From assembly GCA_002749535.1 (NCBI GenBank), contig MZZL01000399.1:62001-126000 (forward strand): DNA of 64,000 nt, read 5' to 3'. Position numbers and translations under genes: made by a program. The DNA comes from Apophysomyces variabilis. Taxonomy: Eukaryota; Mucoromycota; Mucoromycetes; Mucorales; Mucoraceae. Every line of letters begins with the position of its first letter. Position 1 is the stretch's first letter. Under the pieces are notes generated by a model. It worked only from the letters and a program-made list of their open reading frames with translations. It was not told the DNA's origin and ran no database searches. Below, piece by piece: positions 33,438 to 44,708 of this stretch.

Positions 33438-34282
33438 CGTCAAAGTTTAAAGGCTGTCTTTTTGCAGGTGGAGTGGAATTCGCTTTTGCTTCCGCTCTGC
33501 GGAGACCGCCATTGGACAAGCGTTGGCCAGTAAGCCACTGAAAGATACAAATACGTCATTGGATCGTAAGCCGGACAAATGTCCGACCCGCTTCAGATCT
33601 GTAAAGGATTTCACTGTAAGATAGCATATACGCACGCACATCAGTAACCGCAATATAATGCGCTTTCACTTTAAGCCTCTGTTGCCTTGTAGTAGGAACC
33701 GACCTTCTGTGTCAGTTTTATGTATAAATTGTTAAATGGGCTTCTGATGGTATACTTTATTTCCAAAAATTCACTTGGCGCATTCTGAAAACTGGGCTTG
33801 ACGCTAATAAAATTACATTAATTGTCGTGTTATAAGAGTTGGAATTGATCAATTTTTACATACCTGTCATAAAACTGACAACACCATAACCATCTCCCCA
33901 GCAAGCGAATGTCAATGGACTGCGACTTTAATTTTCGTAGTTAGCAAAATTATTTTTGGGAGATACTGTATTACTTCAAACATCGGTACCTTAATTGATT
34001 TGTCTAGCGCAGGGTTCAATTTGCATAGAACATGCTTAAGTATGGCTTTGCTTGGCAGTATTTGAGGTGAACTTACTATTTCCCTATCTACAACTATACG
34101 TGGCACTTCTATGACGGACGGAAACAGTTTTCTGTGTGTGCCAACTCAAAATGGCTAATCAGCCAGTTCGGCCCGGACAAATGAAGGCAAGTGCGGATTG
34201 GGGAGCGGATGTGGAAAATGGAGACCCTTTGATGGGCCTGTTGACCGTGCCAGTGGAAAACTTCCCTCTCTTCGCTTTAAAT
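33438..34282. other. TAF5/uL15 divergent intergenic
   Basis: Short minus-strand frames (33447-33653, 33912-34106) have no recognisable domain. This probably contains both promoters. Nothing else seen. Confidence 0.45.
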
Positions 34283-35025
34283 ATGGTAAGGCGATAGGAT
34301 GATCATCATGACGGAAAAAAGAAAGAAAGAGAAGAGGCATGGGAAGATTTCATAGATAGATGGATAAGATGAAGTGGCTGTAGTGTGGATGGATGAATCG
34401 AACAGCTAAGGGCGAAAAAGGACAGACAGACAGAAAGATCAAGAGGGGTTCATGGCAACGATCGATTTCGAACTTGGAGACACTAACGAAAAGCATCAAA
34501 CTTTCGTTTTATATTTGTTTAGCCTACCAGATTGCACCACAACAGAAAGAAGCGTGGACACGTCTCTGCTGGTCACGGTCGCGTTGGCAAGCACAGAAAG
34601 CATCCTGGTGGTCGTGGTCTTGCTGGTGGTCAACATCACCACCGTATCAACATGGACAAGTACCATCCTGGTTACTTCGGTAAGGTCGGTATGCGCCACT
34701 TCCACTTGAAGCGCAACCAGTACTGGCGCCCCGTTGTCAACCTCGACCAGATCTGGTCTTTGGCTGGTGAAGGTGTTCGTGAGAAGTACAAGAACACCGA
34801 GAAGGTTCCCGTCGTCGACGCTCTTCAGAACGGTTACGGCAAGGTCTTGGCCAAGGGTAACGTTGGTCAGCCCATCATTGTCCGCACTCGCTTCGTGTCC
34901 CGTCGTGCCGAAGAGAAGATCAAGGCTGCTGGTGGTGGTAAGTTATTGTTTTTTCACTCTTTCCCCCATAGATCTGTGAGCTAATATGCAATTTTTTCTT
35001 TACAGTTGTCGAGCTTGTTGCTTAA
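34283..35025 (+). CDS. 60S ribosomal protein uL15 (L28/L27a)
   Basis: Three exons: 34283-34285 (only the ATG), 34523-34937 and 35006-35025, giving 145 residues. The protein reads [20 protein letters not shown], then [35 protein letters not shown] and [13 protein letters not shown], ending AAGGVVELVA. This is the near-invariant eukaryotic uL15 pattern, a large-subunit protein near the nascent chain path. The first intron follows the initiation codon directly (ATG|GTAAGG), a common design for highly expressed ribosomal protein genes in fungi. Codon use is biased to C-ending codons compared with neighbours, consistent with high expression. It converges with Rmt2. Confidence 0.97.
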
Positions 35026-35265
35026 ACATGCATAATAAACAAACCTTCATTTTATTATTTGCAAAACTTTGACCCCATTGTTTGACAGATTAGAAAAATA
35101 ACTGGATGTCTAGGATGCTAACGCAGAACCATATTGCGAGGATCTAAGTGAAAGCACAAGGAACGTGGGTGCAGAATACCATGATCCGGACACAAAAACT
35201 ATCTTGAAGTACTTTTGTTTATGAGTTTTTGGGAAATGCGTTTCAATGATTTAAAAGAAATGGAT

Positions 35266-36532
35266 CTATTGAATGAATTTACATATCGGCAATTTGTATG
35301 TGTCCAACACCCAGTAACGTTGACGGACGCCATCCCAGACGCCTTTTTCGTCGGCAGTAGCGATGTCCATGGTCACATATTCTGTGCTAAGGCCGAACTC
35401 GTGCAAGTCTATCTCAGACACTCTGCAGTAGACATCATGGAAAAACTGGTTGGTTGCACCTAACCCATTAAACCAAGTGTAGATACCATCCGTGTTCAGG
35501 ATGTTAGGCACTGCGTCATGGAATGCCCGTAGATCATCGTAAAATTCTATGAATAGAAAAAAAAAAAGAAGTCCAAGTTTGGTAAGTAAAAAAAAAAAAC
35601 ACAAAGACCCTAGAGTGAATGTTGTATGTTTTTTCTTTTCATTACCTCCATAGGTATCGAAAAAGATGCCATCAAAGCTTTGAGTAAGTGTAGGTACCAC
35701 ATCTTGCCATCGACCAAAGAGAATGGTCACACCAGGCTTTTTATCCCATCCCAGTTCTTTCATATGCGCATAGACATCAGGATGCGCTTCAATAATGAAA
35801 TGATTCTTGGGTTTATACTTTCGCAACTCGCTGTCGATCAAGCCCAGGCCAAAACCGACGTTGAGTACATCCAATCCTTCCCGTGGACACATCACTTTGG
35901 CGTGTTCCACCATGAGCGGTGCTTCCCAACCCATCATCACAGCATCATTATTCTCGTCCATTAGCTTATTATCATCATAGTGCAACTTCTGTTTCAAGTA
36001 ATCTTCATTGGGTGCTGCTGCTTCTTCTGAATCATCTTTGAAAGCCGACTGTAAAGCACGTAAAAGCAATTCAGCTCGAGAGCCTTCCTCGACAAGTCGC
36101 TCATAAACTTCATCATGCTTGTTTTTCAAGGCAAGCTCGCCTGCGGTCACTTCTCCCTTGTCGAGCAGATTATAAGGGTGACCTTCTTTCAACAACCAGT
36201 CCACCAATGCCAAATGACCATGTTCGGCCGCGTGGTGAAGGGGTGTACGACCCTGCGCATCGCCGTTGAAACAAATGTCTGCCCCGTTCTCTACAAGTTC
36301 TTTCGCTTTTTCCTGGGATTTTCAGTCCATAAGCGAACATGGGTAAAGAAAAAGACATGATCTTTACCAGATCGCCTGCCGTGACAATACGAATCAGTTG
36401 GTGACCTTTCTCCAGTTCTTCAGGCGTGTATTCCGGAGCATTGTCAGCAAGAGTGGCCTCGACCTCCTCTGTGTTATCCTGCTCTTCCTCGCTTCGCAGA
36501 CGTTTTGACGCAGGCTCGTCCTGTGGATCCAT
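35266..36532 (-). CDS. protein arginine N5-methyltransferase Rmt2
   Basis: Three exons from the ATG at 36532 to TAG at 35266. The N-terminus is acidic (SKRLRSEEEQDNTEE). An ankyrin-like region follows (NGDAQGRTPLHHAAEHGHLALVDWLL). The methyltransferase part shows MMGWEAPLMVEHAKV, LNVGFGLGLIDSELRKY (the SAM-binding glycine loop, here GFGLGL), HFIIEAHPDVYAHMKELGW, FGRWQDVVPTL, FDGIFFDTYGEFYDDLR, then FNGLGATNQFFHDVYC and RYWVLDTYKLP. This order is that of Rmt2, which in yeast delta-N-methylates an arginine of ribosomal protein uL11 (Rpl12). An intron with poly-A/T tracts lies at about 35550-35645. Confidence 0.95.
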
Positions 36533-37133
36533 TAAGGAAAAAGAGGCAACGCAGAAGTTTTTTTTCTGGACTTGTCACTGAACAAATTGCGCCGCTTGAA
36601 AAGGAGAACGTTGCCAGCTTCCACACAACATCTTCTTCTTTTGATAGCCTTCTGCTGGTGCAATACGCCGTTTACTTATGAAAGTCTGGTTTAACAAGTA
36701 TGAGAGTATGCTTCTTGTTGTAACCAGAGTGTTTCTTTTCATGTGCTGGCCTTACAAAGGGTTGTGATGCCGACTACCTCTGCATATGGCCGATATTGAT
36801 ATGGTGTCTTTTTCTTTTTTATCCCAAGGCAGAAAAACATCGTGCCTGGCAAAAATTAACGCGGTCATCACTGTAAGTCCTACTTTTCCGTAAGCGATCT
36901 GTACGTAGCTCATGAGCTTTTATAGATACATCAAACGAAGAAGAGGGGGTCTTAATCGTGCAAATATGGCGCTGAATCTAAATGACACCCAACCAAGCGC
37001 AGTAAACGTGATTCGTCGCTGTATATTCATCAGCCAGCACAAATCTTGTACACAGATTGGCTAATGAATATTACAGTATGGAGAAACTGCCGAAGCATAG
37101 CTTAGTGGATCTTATTGATAGCGATACACAGCT
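36533..37133. other. intergenic
   Basis: Upstream region of Rmt2 followed by decayed sequence that leads into the family remnant. No gene recognised. Confidence 0.4.
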
Positions 37134-37975
37134 TTGGCGCCCGTTGCTGGATGGTTTTCTCAGCCTCCAGAAAAGAAGGTCCATCTCCAATGGTATATTC
37201 CTAACATATACCATACTCGAAGTTTGATTACCTCACAAATTTTATTAGGACCAGTCAGCCGCTGCAATAATGGGCAAGAACGACCAGATGCAGTTGTCTC
37301 TATCAATAATCAGAGCAAATCACTGTGGGACAATAAAGTCTCATAGGTTGCATAAATCGTATAATTCGCATACAATTCGTACAGACGTCGCCTAGCTCGA
37401 GTAATAAAACGCCGTATAAATCTCAAAAAAGTCGCGTCATATATGACATGCGACTTTCCTGCGACGTGTACAGTTTTTCCTTCTCCTAGTGAATTGGGCC
37501 TCAATTACGGATACGGCGAGGTGAAAATTGTTGGAAAATCGGAAGATAAGGACTTGATAGCCTGGGATCTCGTGCGCCTAGCTGCTTTCAACAAAGCAAC
37601 AATCGAGAAAACTAATACAACCGGCTGCGCTGACTTCTCAAATGATAAGGTATAACGTGCAGTTTCACAGTGATCAAACTGCATGTTTCTATGGTTTAGA
37701 ACACAAGCTGACCTTTTATGTCGGTTGAATTCGTCGCAGAAGGACTATATCTGATGATTGAGATGTGTAGCATCACAGTGCCACGGTCATTGGACGAGCT
37801 ATCAAACATTGTCACTAAACACAATCTGCGAAAACTTGCAATTGTGGGACATGTCTTCATGAGGATATACGGTCAGAAAGCAAGCGCACGATTTCTGCCT
37901 CCAAAACAAGAAGTCAAGCCCAACATTTCTCCAGTTGGAAACGCTATTGCTCAGCAAAAAGATCGTAACTAACCA
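37134..37975 (+). pseudogene. remnant of repeated family with PD...GEVK nuclease-like motif
   Basis: Several frames in order make one broken protein. The first part reads GWFSQPPEKKVHLQWY and ERPDAVVSINNQ, stopping at 37346. After about 130 nt of unrelated sequence, a new frame gives NYGYGEVKIVGKSEDKDLIAWDLVRLAAF, and a third gives VAEGLYLMIEMCSITVPRSLDEL. The spacing of the Asp in RPDAV and the Glu-x-Lys in GEVK is like the D...ExK signature of PD-(D/E)XK nucleases, though this is motif-level only. I recall many copies of similar proteins in Mucorales genomes but no assigned function. The frame changes and stops indicate a dead copy, unless some breaks are unspliced introns. Confidence 0.45.
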
Positions 37976-39055
37976 TCTATATCACATTTCTGAACAAATG
38001 TAGTGCATCATTATATTTTATTTCGTAAAATAACGAAACGACGCTGCCTAGCCTGTTTGAACAAACTGCGCAAAGGAATATTAAGTACATCAAGTGATCC
38101 TTATAACATCTACTGCAATCCCTCTCTCGCTACCACATCCTCTTATTACCTAAGCTTTTCAATATCGCTTATTCCGTACTCTGATCAGTAGTTGGTGTCT
38201 GCAGCTAGGAGCAACTGAATTTTATATAGTAAAGAGTAGCATAGAGTCTTATAAGGTACGATTAACGTGATACAGCAGCCAATCTAATCCGAAAAGCTAA
38301 CATCCAGTGCTGTTGCACTCGTTAATAACTGTGCCCAATTGATCGTGAGTGTACGTGCAGTATGAGTGAGCATCCGTCATACGGTAATCACGCAGGAACA
38401 ATTCTGTCACTCTTCCTGTTAATTAAACCTATCCTGCTGGGTGCTAATAACAATTGCTCTTATCCAGTCTTAAAAGGTAACGATTCCTATTGCTGCGTCA
38501 TATGAGCGCACAAGTAACATGAATATACCTACCAAGACAAAAGGCATGCCGTATCGGATTGGATTCTTGGCTAGTTCCTTGAGTCGCGGCAATGATACAG
38601 ATACTCCAGGTCTGGCGCAGGGTTGGTCCAGTCGCCGTAAACAGCAAGAAGGTTACAACCGAACGTGACAGACGAAAAGGCATACTGTATCACGTCAAGG
38701 ACCACATGGACTTTTGTACGTTATACTCTTCAGTTAGTTTAGTAGCATCAGATTGTAATGAAGGGATTCCACAACTTAAAATCCGTCATGGTGATGCAGA
38801 CCCAGAAAATTAGACCATATTGACAAAAAAGTCGTATAGCAGTGATTACCAAGCAATGTAGTTGAAAGACACGTTGAATGAGAACCAGTTCATCAGACTA
38901 AATGCCAAAAGCTATAGGTAGGAGGCTGCAGAAGAGATAAAAAGTACTGTTGCATCACGCCAAATTGAAACCTGTAAATACCGCAAATACGGAAATGCAA
39001 TTTTCAGGCCCTGCGACTTTTACTTTGTACAGGACACTGTACGTTGCCTCGAAAC
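37976..39055. other. decayed or non-coding region
   Basis: Scattered short frames (for example 38592-38813, starting MIQILQVWRRVGPVAV) without a recognisable domain. Possibly further family debris. No splice-consistent gene found. Confidence 0.35.
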
Positions 39056-39708
39056 ATGGCGATCTCATTCAAGCCGACAGAGATTCTTTCAGGTTTACAT
39101 TCCTGCGTTGCGGATGATTCAGTCTCATTGTAGTATTTAGACCTTTCTGAGCTACATACTGCAATATTTGGTACTGCCCAACAGAATTCGCAGAAGGCGC
39201 TCGGGGAATTTGTCCATGCCTTTCAGGTAGGATACAGCATAGATTGACATTATGAGCGAGGCATGAAGCAACCCATCCGCTGTGGTATTAAACAAAACGA
39301 ATAAGGACAAGGACAAGACCATTGAGGTATTAGCGGACAAGTTTTTACGATTGAATGCATGCCATGAAAAGTTGGCTTCGAGTCGTCAATCCCAAGATGA
39401 ATGGAAGGATTTGGCAAAGAAAGGTTCGTTTCTCGCAAAGGGATTTGGTTAGAAAAGTTTGAAACTGAATGGGAATTATCATGATAGTGGATAAACTAAG
39501 GCAAGACTTGGAAGCCGCTCGTGCAGCCTTGGCTCAACACGAGCCACGTTCTTCACGCTTTGCAGAGGAACGAGCACGATTTCTCGAGGAACTGCAGAAG
39601 CGACGAGTAGAGCACGAGCAAAAGCTTCGAAGACAACAAGATCAATTGGACGAATATTACGCAAAGAAGACGAGACAATCAACCTATAGTAACCTTGTTG
39701 GGATTTAA
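39056..39708 (+). CDS. small coiled-coil protein, BLOC-1 subunit 5-like?
   Basis: Four exons join in frame with GT-AG introns: 39056-39092, 39141-39226, 39306-39423 and 39488-39708, giving 153 residues. It starts MAISFKPTEILSDLSELHTA, continues ALGEFVHAFQDKDKTIEVLAD, then a long charged coiled coil (DKLRQDLEAARAALAQHEPR, FAEERARFLEELQKRRVEHE). Length and architecture (short helix, then EFVxxF-like segment, then coiled coil) resemble the Muted subunit of the BLOC-1 endosomal complex. The match is weak, and another small coiled-coil protein is possible. Consistent phase at three introns supports a real gene. Confidence 0.55.
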
Positions 39709-40419
39709 CAACAAGTCTTTTCAAGAATTGACAATAACAACAACTGCAGCACCAAAATCAGTACCGTCTATTCAACGAATATTCAGTGTATTTCTACTGC
39801 CGTCGAAAAACCATCCGTTTGGATACCTAGCCAAAAAGATAGATGCTCCTACTTTTTTTTTCCTTTCCAGGTCGAGCTCAAGGCAAATGTGAGGTTACCA
39901 TGTACTTGTTGTAATCCGGAGATTGAGGTCCACGTGTACAGTACATTATCATAGTAGATACGGCATTAGTAGGAATAGAAATAATGGAAGCACGTAGCCA
40001 ATGGCAACGATCCAGTTAGGGGGAAATATGGTGCAATAGATCGTTTTGAAACAATGTGATACATTACCAGCGATTGGCTGTGCGAAGCATCTCTTTCTAT
40101 CTCGTGAATGTTCATGCTGTGAAATAACGGAAGAATAAACATGTCAAAGGAATTTTAACCATGAACAGGCAATGTTTTTGATCGATCAAAGGTGCTACCT
40201 ATGAAAACCACATCGACCAGTCGGTACGGCGAACACTCTACGGTAAATATTTACCCACTCCTTTAGGCATTGTTCTTTAATGCGCGCAATCAAGATAGAT
40301 TAGTTCAAATATGGTATTCAAGACATGGTTGTTTATATTCTCGCCTTCTTCAGAAAAGCCTGTTAATATCATACAACAGTTTATCATAGCCAAATCAGCT
40401 ATAGTCTTGTTCTATTTGA
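39709..40419. other. intergenic
   Basis: 3' flank of the coiled-coil gene and of the secreted-protein gene, which converge. No feature recognised. Confidence 0.45.
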
Positions 40420-40812
40420 CTAGTTTGCAGTGCCTTCGCCTTTCAGATCCCTGAAGACTTCAGTGGAAATACTTGGGCCAACGACGACAATGGTTGGCTG
40501 CGTTGTGCTTGTACAGTTTATTTGGAAATTCTCCAAATCATCGCTAATGGATGCGTTGTATTTCCCTTTCACAGCATCAAGCGATTGCGTATGGGACAAC
40601 ACAAAGATGGATTTCAGTGTCAATTTCATACGTCCTTGGAAGCGAACTTCGAGAGATCGATTGTTCTCGAAGAAAGTAACGTTAGCATAGAACGTAGGTG
40701 GTCGTGTGGAATTATCAATTCTGTTGATTTGGAGACTTCCAGGGAATGCCACACCTGAGACGATGGAGAAAAGGAGAGCCAATGCAAGTATCAGATTGAA
40801 TAGAAGTTTCAT
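40420..40812 (-). CDS. small secreted protein, unknown family
   Basis: An uninterrupted frame of 130 residues from the ATG at 40812. A clear signal peptide opens it (MKLLFNLILALALLFSIVSG, hydrophobic core, likely cut after SGVA). The mature part is about 110 residues, with several N-x-S/T sites (NSTR, NVTF, NRS, NAS, NCTS) and one Cys. It looks beta-rich (TFYANVTFFENNRSLEVRF; MKLTLKSIFVLSH). Extracellular or cell-wall location is inferred from the signal peptide. I do not recognise the family. Confidence 0.6.
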   Translation of the reverse strand: MKLLFNLILALALLFSIVSGVAFPGSLQINRIDNSTRPPTFYANVTFFENNRSLEVRFQGRMKLTLKSIFVLSHTQSLDAVKGKYNASISDDLENFQINCTSTTQPTIVVVGPSISTEVFRDLKGEGTAN

Positions 40813-42014
40813 CCTCAAACGTGTGCAGCAAGTTGAATTGAAATAAATGTTGGCGTGAAAAGCTTACCATGCGTTCTTCTTATATTAGCCGGATTTAATC
40901 TATGTTACATTGTTTTTAATACATTGCATGCCTTTCCATATTGTATCTTTTCTGAGAATCAGATATAAAAAGTGTTCACTGTTGTAGCTCTTTTCTGCTA
41001 TCTCTGATAAGCTATCTTTGCTGCCATTTGCTACTCATTATAGAACCGTCGTTAACTTGAACAAGTTCGCCAAATACAGCGTACAAAGAGTACACACGGA
41101 AACGGTACAGAACGAAGGCTGCTTAGCACGTACATTCTTTGGTAGACAGATCTGTAACATGCCTCGATTTACAACAAGTTACTGTAACTCTTGATACAAA
41201 CCGCGAAAAATATTCTATGTCAGTACAAATTCCTTGCCACACATTCTATTTAGTTTCTTAACTGGTCGATAGGCAGAACGAAACAATGTCGCGTCTTCTT
41301 AGAAAAGGGGAAAACGAAAACGAATAAGTTCTACACAAGATTTCCCTAATAAAATTTTCTCATCATCATAAATTTGCAACTGACGTTACTGCAGACACCA
41401 AATGATATAAGATTGTATATGCAACAGAAAATAGAAAACAACGAAAAAGTAGATTCAAATACCCTTACAGTGGCTTGTTCCACATGTAAGGTAACCATCT
41501 GAAGGGAAAGATTGAATCAGCAGAGTTCAAATAAATATTCTAGCTGATAAGTAACACATGGAAGTTAAACTCTGCGTTTGCATCCGAATATGCCATAACC
41601 GCCTTAACGGTAACAACAACAACACGGGATCAAAAGTCGAGATAGTATAGGTCGGAATCACTATGGCGCGGATAATTTTCGCTTGGTATTGCAACCACTT
41701 GGCAGCTGGATTGTTTACAGGCAAAGATAAATTTGATTTAACGTCTCAAATGCGAACAGGAGAATGGATCGCATATTTCGTCAGGATAGATCAATCAAGT
41801 ATCGAGATAAAAAAAAAAAGGCCTTGAAAGAGCAGCTGATAAAAAAAGGTCGAGGCAAAGATGTAGGGCAGCTATTCTAAAGTGGAATGGAGGCAAGCGT
41901 CTGATCTGACAGAGTGGAGCCAAGGTAAGGTATCTTTAGAATGGGTTAGAGAAACAGAGGGAAGTGTGGAGTGGGGAAGAAGGGGGAGCTTGGAGGTCAG
42001 CATGGCACACCTGA
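40813..42014. other. intergenic
   Basis: Upstream region of the secreted-protein gene, then AT-rich sequence. A minus frame at 41527-41724 has no recognised domain. Confidence 0.4.
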
Positions 42015-42227
42015 TCAAGTTCGAATAGGATCTGTTGTAATACATACCAGATGCATATCCAGTAATTCCGGCAGACAGATCGAGGGGAAGGCTACATTGG
42101 CAAGCCATTGAGAGCACGAGAGATCGTTATAATCTTGACAGTGATTTTCATTTAATTCCAAGGCCTCCGTTCCTTTAGTATGCTTTGAAGTTAGAAAAGG
42201 TTGATAGTTAACAGGAGAGTCAGTCAT
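42015..42227 (-). CDS. possible first exon of an unknown gene
   Basis: The frame starts MTDSPVNYQPFLTSKHTKGT and reads to ICLPELLDMHL, where the strong donor-like GTATGT follows. Downstream exons could not be joined convincingly. It may be an orphan gene exon or chance. Confidence 0.22.
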   Translation of the reverse strand: MTDSPVNYQPFLTSKHTKGTEALELNENHCQDYNDLSCSQWLANVAFPSICLPELLDMHLVCITTDPIRT

Positions 42228-42329
42228 GCAAAAACAACCATTTATCTTCGTTGCTATACATCTCTTGAACTTGGCTAAGGTTGAAGTTTACTAGAGTAAA
42301 AAATAAAGTGGAACCACTGTGTGTTTCAT

Positions 42330-42562
42330 TTCACTTGTCACCAGCTCCACAGGCATCGTGGCAGTATTAGAACAATTCGCTGACAAAAAACGTTATTCAG
42401 TGAGACACGAGAACCATGACTTTTTTTCGTGTTTTCCTGCAACGGTCTTATATCCGAAATGTCCAGCATGATATCATCTGGAATTTCGTCAAGAGCTTTT
42501 CTGAACCTGCGACATGATGTCAGTTCACTTTGATTGTCATCAGGGCAAGAGACAGCTTCGGA
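42330..42562 (-). other. open minus-strand segment, exon-like
   Basis: After GATCTATAG (acceptor-like) at about 42582, one minus frame stays open for some 75 codons: it includes CLSEAVSCPDDNQSELTSC and FRKALDEIPDDIMLDISDI. The composition is protein-like. A start and the preceding exon could not be fixed; a donor-bearing segment at 42671-42722 ends in the wrong phase. Unrecognised. Confidence 0.25.
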
Positions 42563-42727
42563 AAGACAAGTTTCGTCTATAGATCAATGACGTCTTGGCT
42601 GTATTCACTCATTTCGGACTTGATCTATTTGTGTTCATAAGGAACTATTGGGACGGTGGGAAGATAGCTGGTCTTACCGTACAGATTGATCAAATTGTGA
42701 GCTCATGTCGACCATGTCTGAAAGATT

Positions 42728-43216
42728 TTGAAAGATCATCTGCAACTGTATATATTATACACACACTTGTTCCTGGGTGGTATTCTAGCAGACAAGACGG
42801 CCACTGTGAGTTTGGCCCCGGTAGACACGAGCAGCATCATGAACTTTGATGATATCTTTGGCAATCAATTCCAGTTTTATCCTCTAGCTATGACGACTGA
42901 CACGCCCTGTTCCTTAATTTTGTTGTGGCATACTTGTCTGAGACAAGGGCCATTTCCATACTCAAGATCGATTATTCCCTGGCAGAGCCTCTTGGCTGCT
43001 GCTGCTGCTGCTGTTGCTGGTATCCTGTCACTCAACGTCGGATTCCCTTTCCCATTCACGGCATACATTGTGTATGAGAAAGATAACTTGAGCGCATTCA
43101 CTTTAATGAATGTTGCGCAAATGGATAGTCAAACCAAAAGATTTGGCCGATACCACATCCAAGTGTTGACCAAGGGTAGGAGCTGGATAAATGTTTGGCC
43201 ATCTGTATTTGTTTGA
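42728..43216 (+). other. open frame with poly-Ala tract, doubtful gene
   Basis: A 162-codon plus-strand frame contains LADKTATVSLAPVDTSSIMN and an Ala run encoded by a GCT/CTG repeat at 42993-43019. It has no domain that I recognise and opposes the exon-like minus segment next to it. It may be chance. Confidence 0.2.
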
Positions 43217-43837
43217 ATAGTAGTTGCGACGTTTTTTAACAAGCTTGCACCTTAACTATATGCCAAGAAGCAAGTTTTGTTTGTGAAGGAAATGAATAAG
43301 CGTCTTAGTTACCTTTGTTTAATTTGATAGTCCGCTTCCACTGCTTTGATCTGAGTGGTGAGGCGGCATTTCCTGCCATCGTCCGTTGGTTAATCGGGCT
43401 TTAAAGTCAAAGTTGTGTGATTGATTCTATTTTTGGTAAAACACAAAGTTCACACTTGCGATGGAGTATTTGTATTCGTTAGAGGACATAAGTTGACTTT
43501 CTTGGAAAGAGAGCGTAAACAGCACTATGCTGTTCCAGTTCAAATCTGCACGGATTGCATCAGCCCACATTCAGTCAAGTTTTCTTGGCGCATCCCCTTC
43601 TTCTTTGGTCTCTCTCTCTCTCTATGTCTCTTCTCTCCTCCTAAGGCTCCGTTTCCGGGAGGAAAATGAGAGAACCAATGAGTTATAAAAGATATTGTCT
43701 CACTCGCCACACACGTGACCATGTTCAGTTTTATATATAAGAAATCCATTTTTCGTTATCTTCGTTTTTCACTCTTGTTCCGCGCCCCCTTTTCTCTTCT
43801 TCATATTCGCTCTCAAACCTATTGATCCTTTACGATA
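43217..43837. other. promoter region of the AN1 gene
   Basis: Contains an E-box-like CACGTG at 43712-43717, TATATATAA at 43732-43740 and a CT-rich leader before the ATG at 43838. No other gene seen. Confidence 0.5.
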
Positions 43838-44272
43838 ATGAAAGTAGACTCTCCTTCTTCTTCCTCCTCTTCCTCCAACGCTTCTCCTTCTGAAACCATC
43901 AATCAAAGCACAAAGAACAATCAACTTACTCAAGAAAAGCTTGCTACATCCGATAAGCTACGAAGTACATTGGAAAACATGACCATCCAATCGCAAGAAC
44001 GACTCGTTTCGGACGACAAGGTGAATCCAAGATCAACAGCACCTATCACAGGTGGAAATCATCCAAGGAAAAGGAAATGCACGTTTTCAGACTGCTCCGA
44101 TAAGGCGATCCGCATCGTCGGGGATTGTCGATATTGTCAATCCCACTACTGTAGTCGTCATCGTCTACCGGAGTCACACGCATGCACCAACCTGAAGACT
44201 TGTCAGCAATCCGCTTATGACCGTAACCGTACGAAACTATTGAGCGAACGATGCGTGGCAAGCAAGGTCTAA
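43838..44272 (+). CDS. AN1-type zinc-finger protein
   Basis: A single exon of 144 residues. The N-terminal half is Ser-rich and disordered (poly-Ser, then KNNQLTQEKLATSDKLRS). The C-terminal half carries an AN1 finger: CTFSDC, CRYCQSHYC, then HRLPESHAC, matching the Cys/His ligand order of AN1 domains. There is no A20 domain. AN1 proteins usually act with ubiquitin and the proteasome or in stress responses. The TATA box 100 nt upstream and CT-rich leader suggest an inducible promoter; the exact role is inferred. Confidence 0.88.
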   Translation: MKVDSPSSSSSSSNASPSETINQSTKNNQLTQEKLATSDKLRSTLENMTIQSQERLVSDDKVNPRSTAPITGGNHPRKRKCTFSDCSDKAIRIVGDCRYCQSHYCSRHRLPESHACTNLKTCQQSAYDRNRTKLLSERCVASKV

Positions 44273-44708
44273 CAACAACAACAAAAAAAAAAGAAAGTAA
44301 TCCAATGTTCTTCCCTCTCTCGTTGTCCCTCTCCCTCTTTTTCTTTAGATTTTTCTTCTTTTTCTCTTTCTTCTCATATCACAGACATATATAAACACAC
44401 AAAAACCACATACATACATATTCACTTGTTTTTCCTTCATGTTTTTTCCCTTGGTTTTGATCCTCTTTCCTTGTTCCCTTAAAATCCCCTTTATCAATGC
44501 TCATCATCATGGGGTTCCTTCCAGGGTATCCTTCTTCTTCTTCTTCGTCTTCTTCCAACGTTTGCTCATCAGTTAGAGAATAAAATAGGCACGAATATTT
44601 TTTTGCCTTTTTTTTTCCTCGTGTATTAATAAAAAAACAATCAGTTAAATTGCCAGAAAAGAAAGAGAGAATGAAGAGGGAAAAATATAGGCGGGGAAGC
44701 GAATCTTT
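44273..44708. other. convergent 3' region
   Basis: CT-rich and A-rich 3' flanks of the AN1 gene and the dipeptidyl peptidase gene. No gene seen. Confidence 0.5.

Noticed and set aside
34452..34979. Other-frame ORFs over uL15
   Set aside because: Ser/Val/Thr-rich shadows caused by the C-ending codon bias of the ribosomal protein gene.
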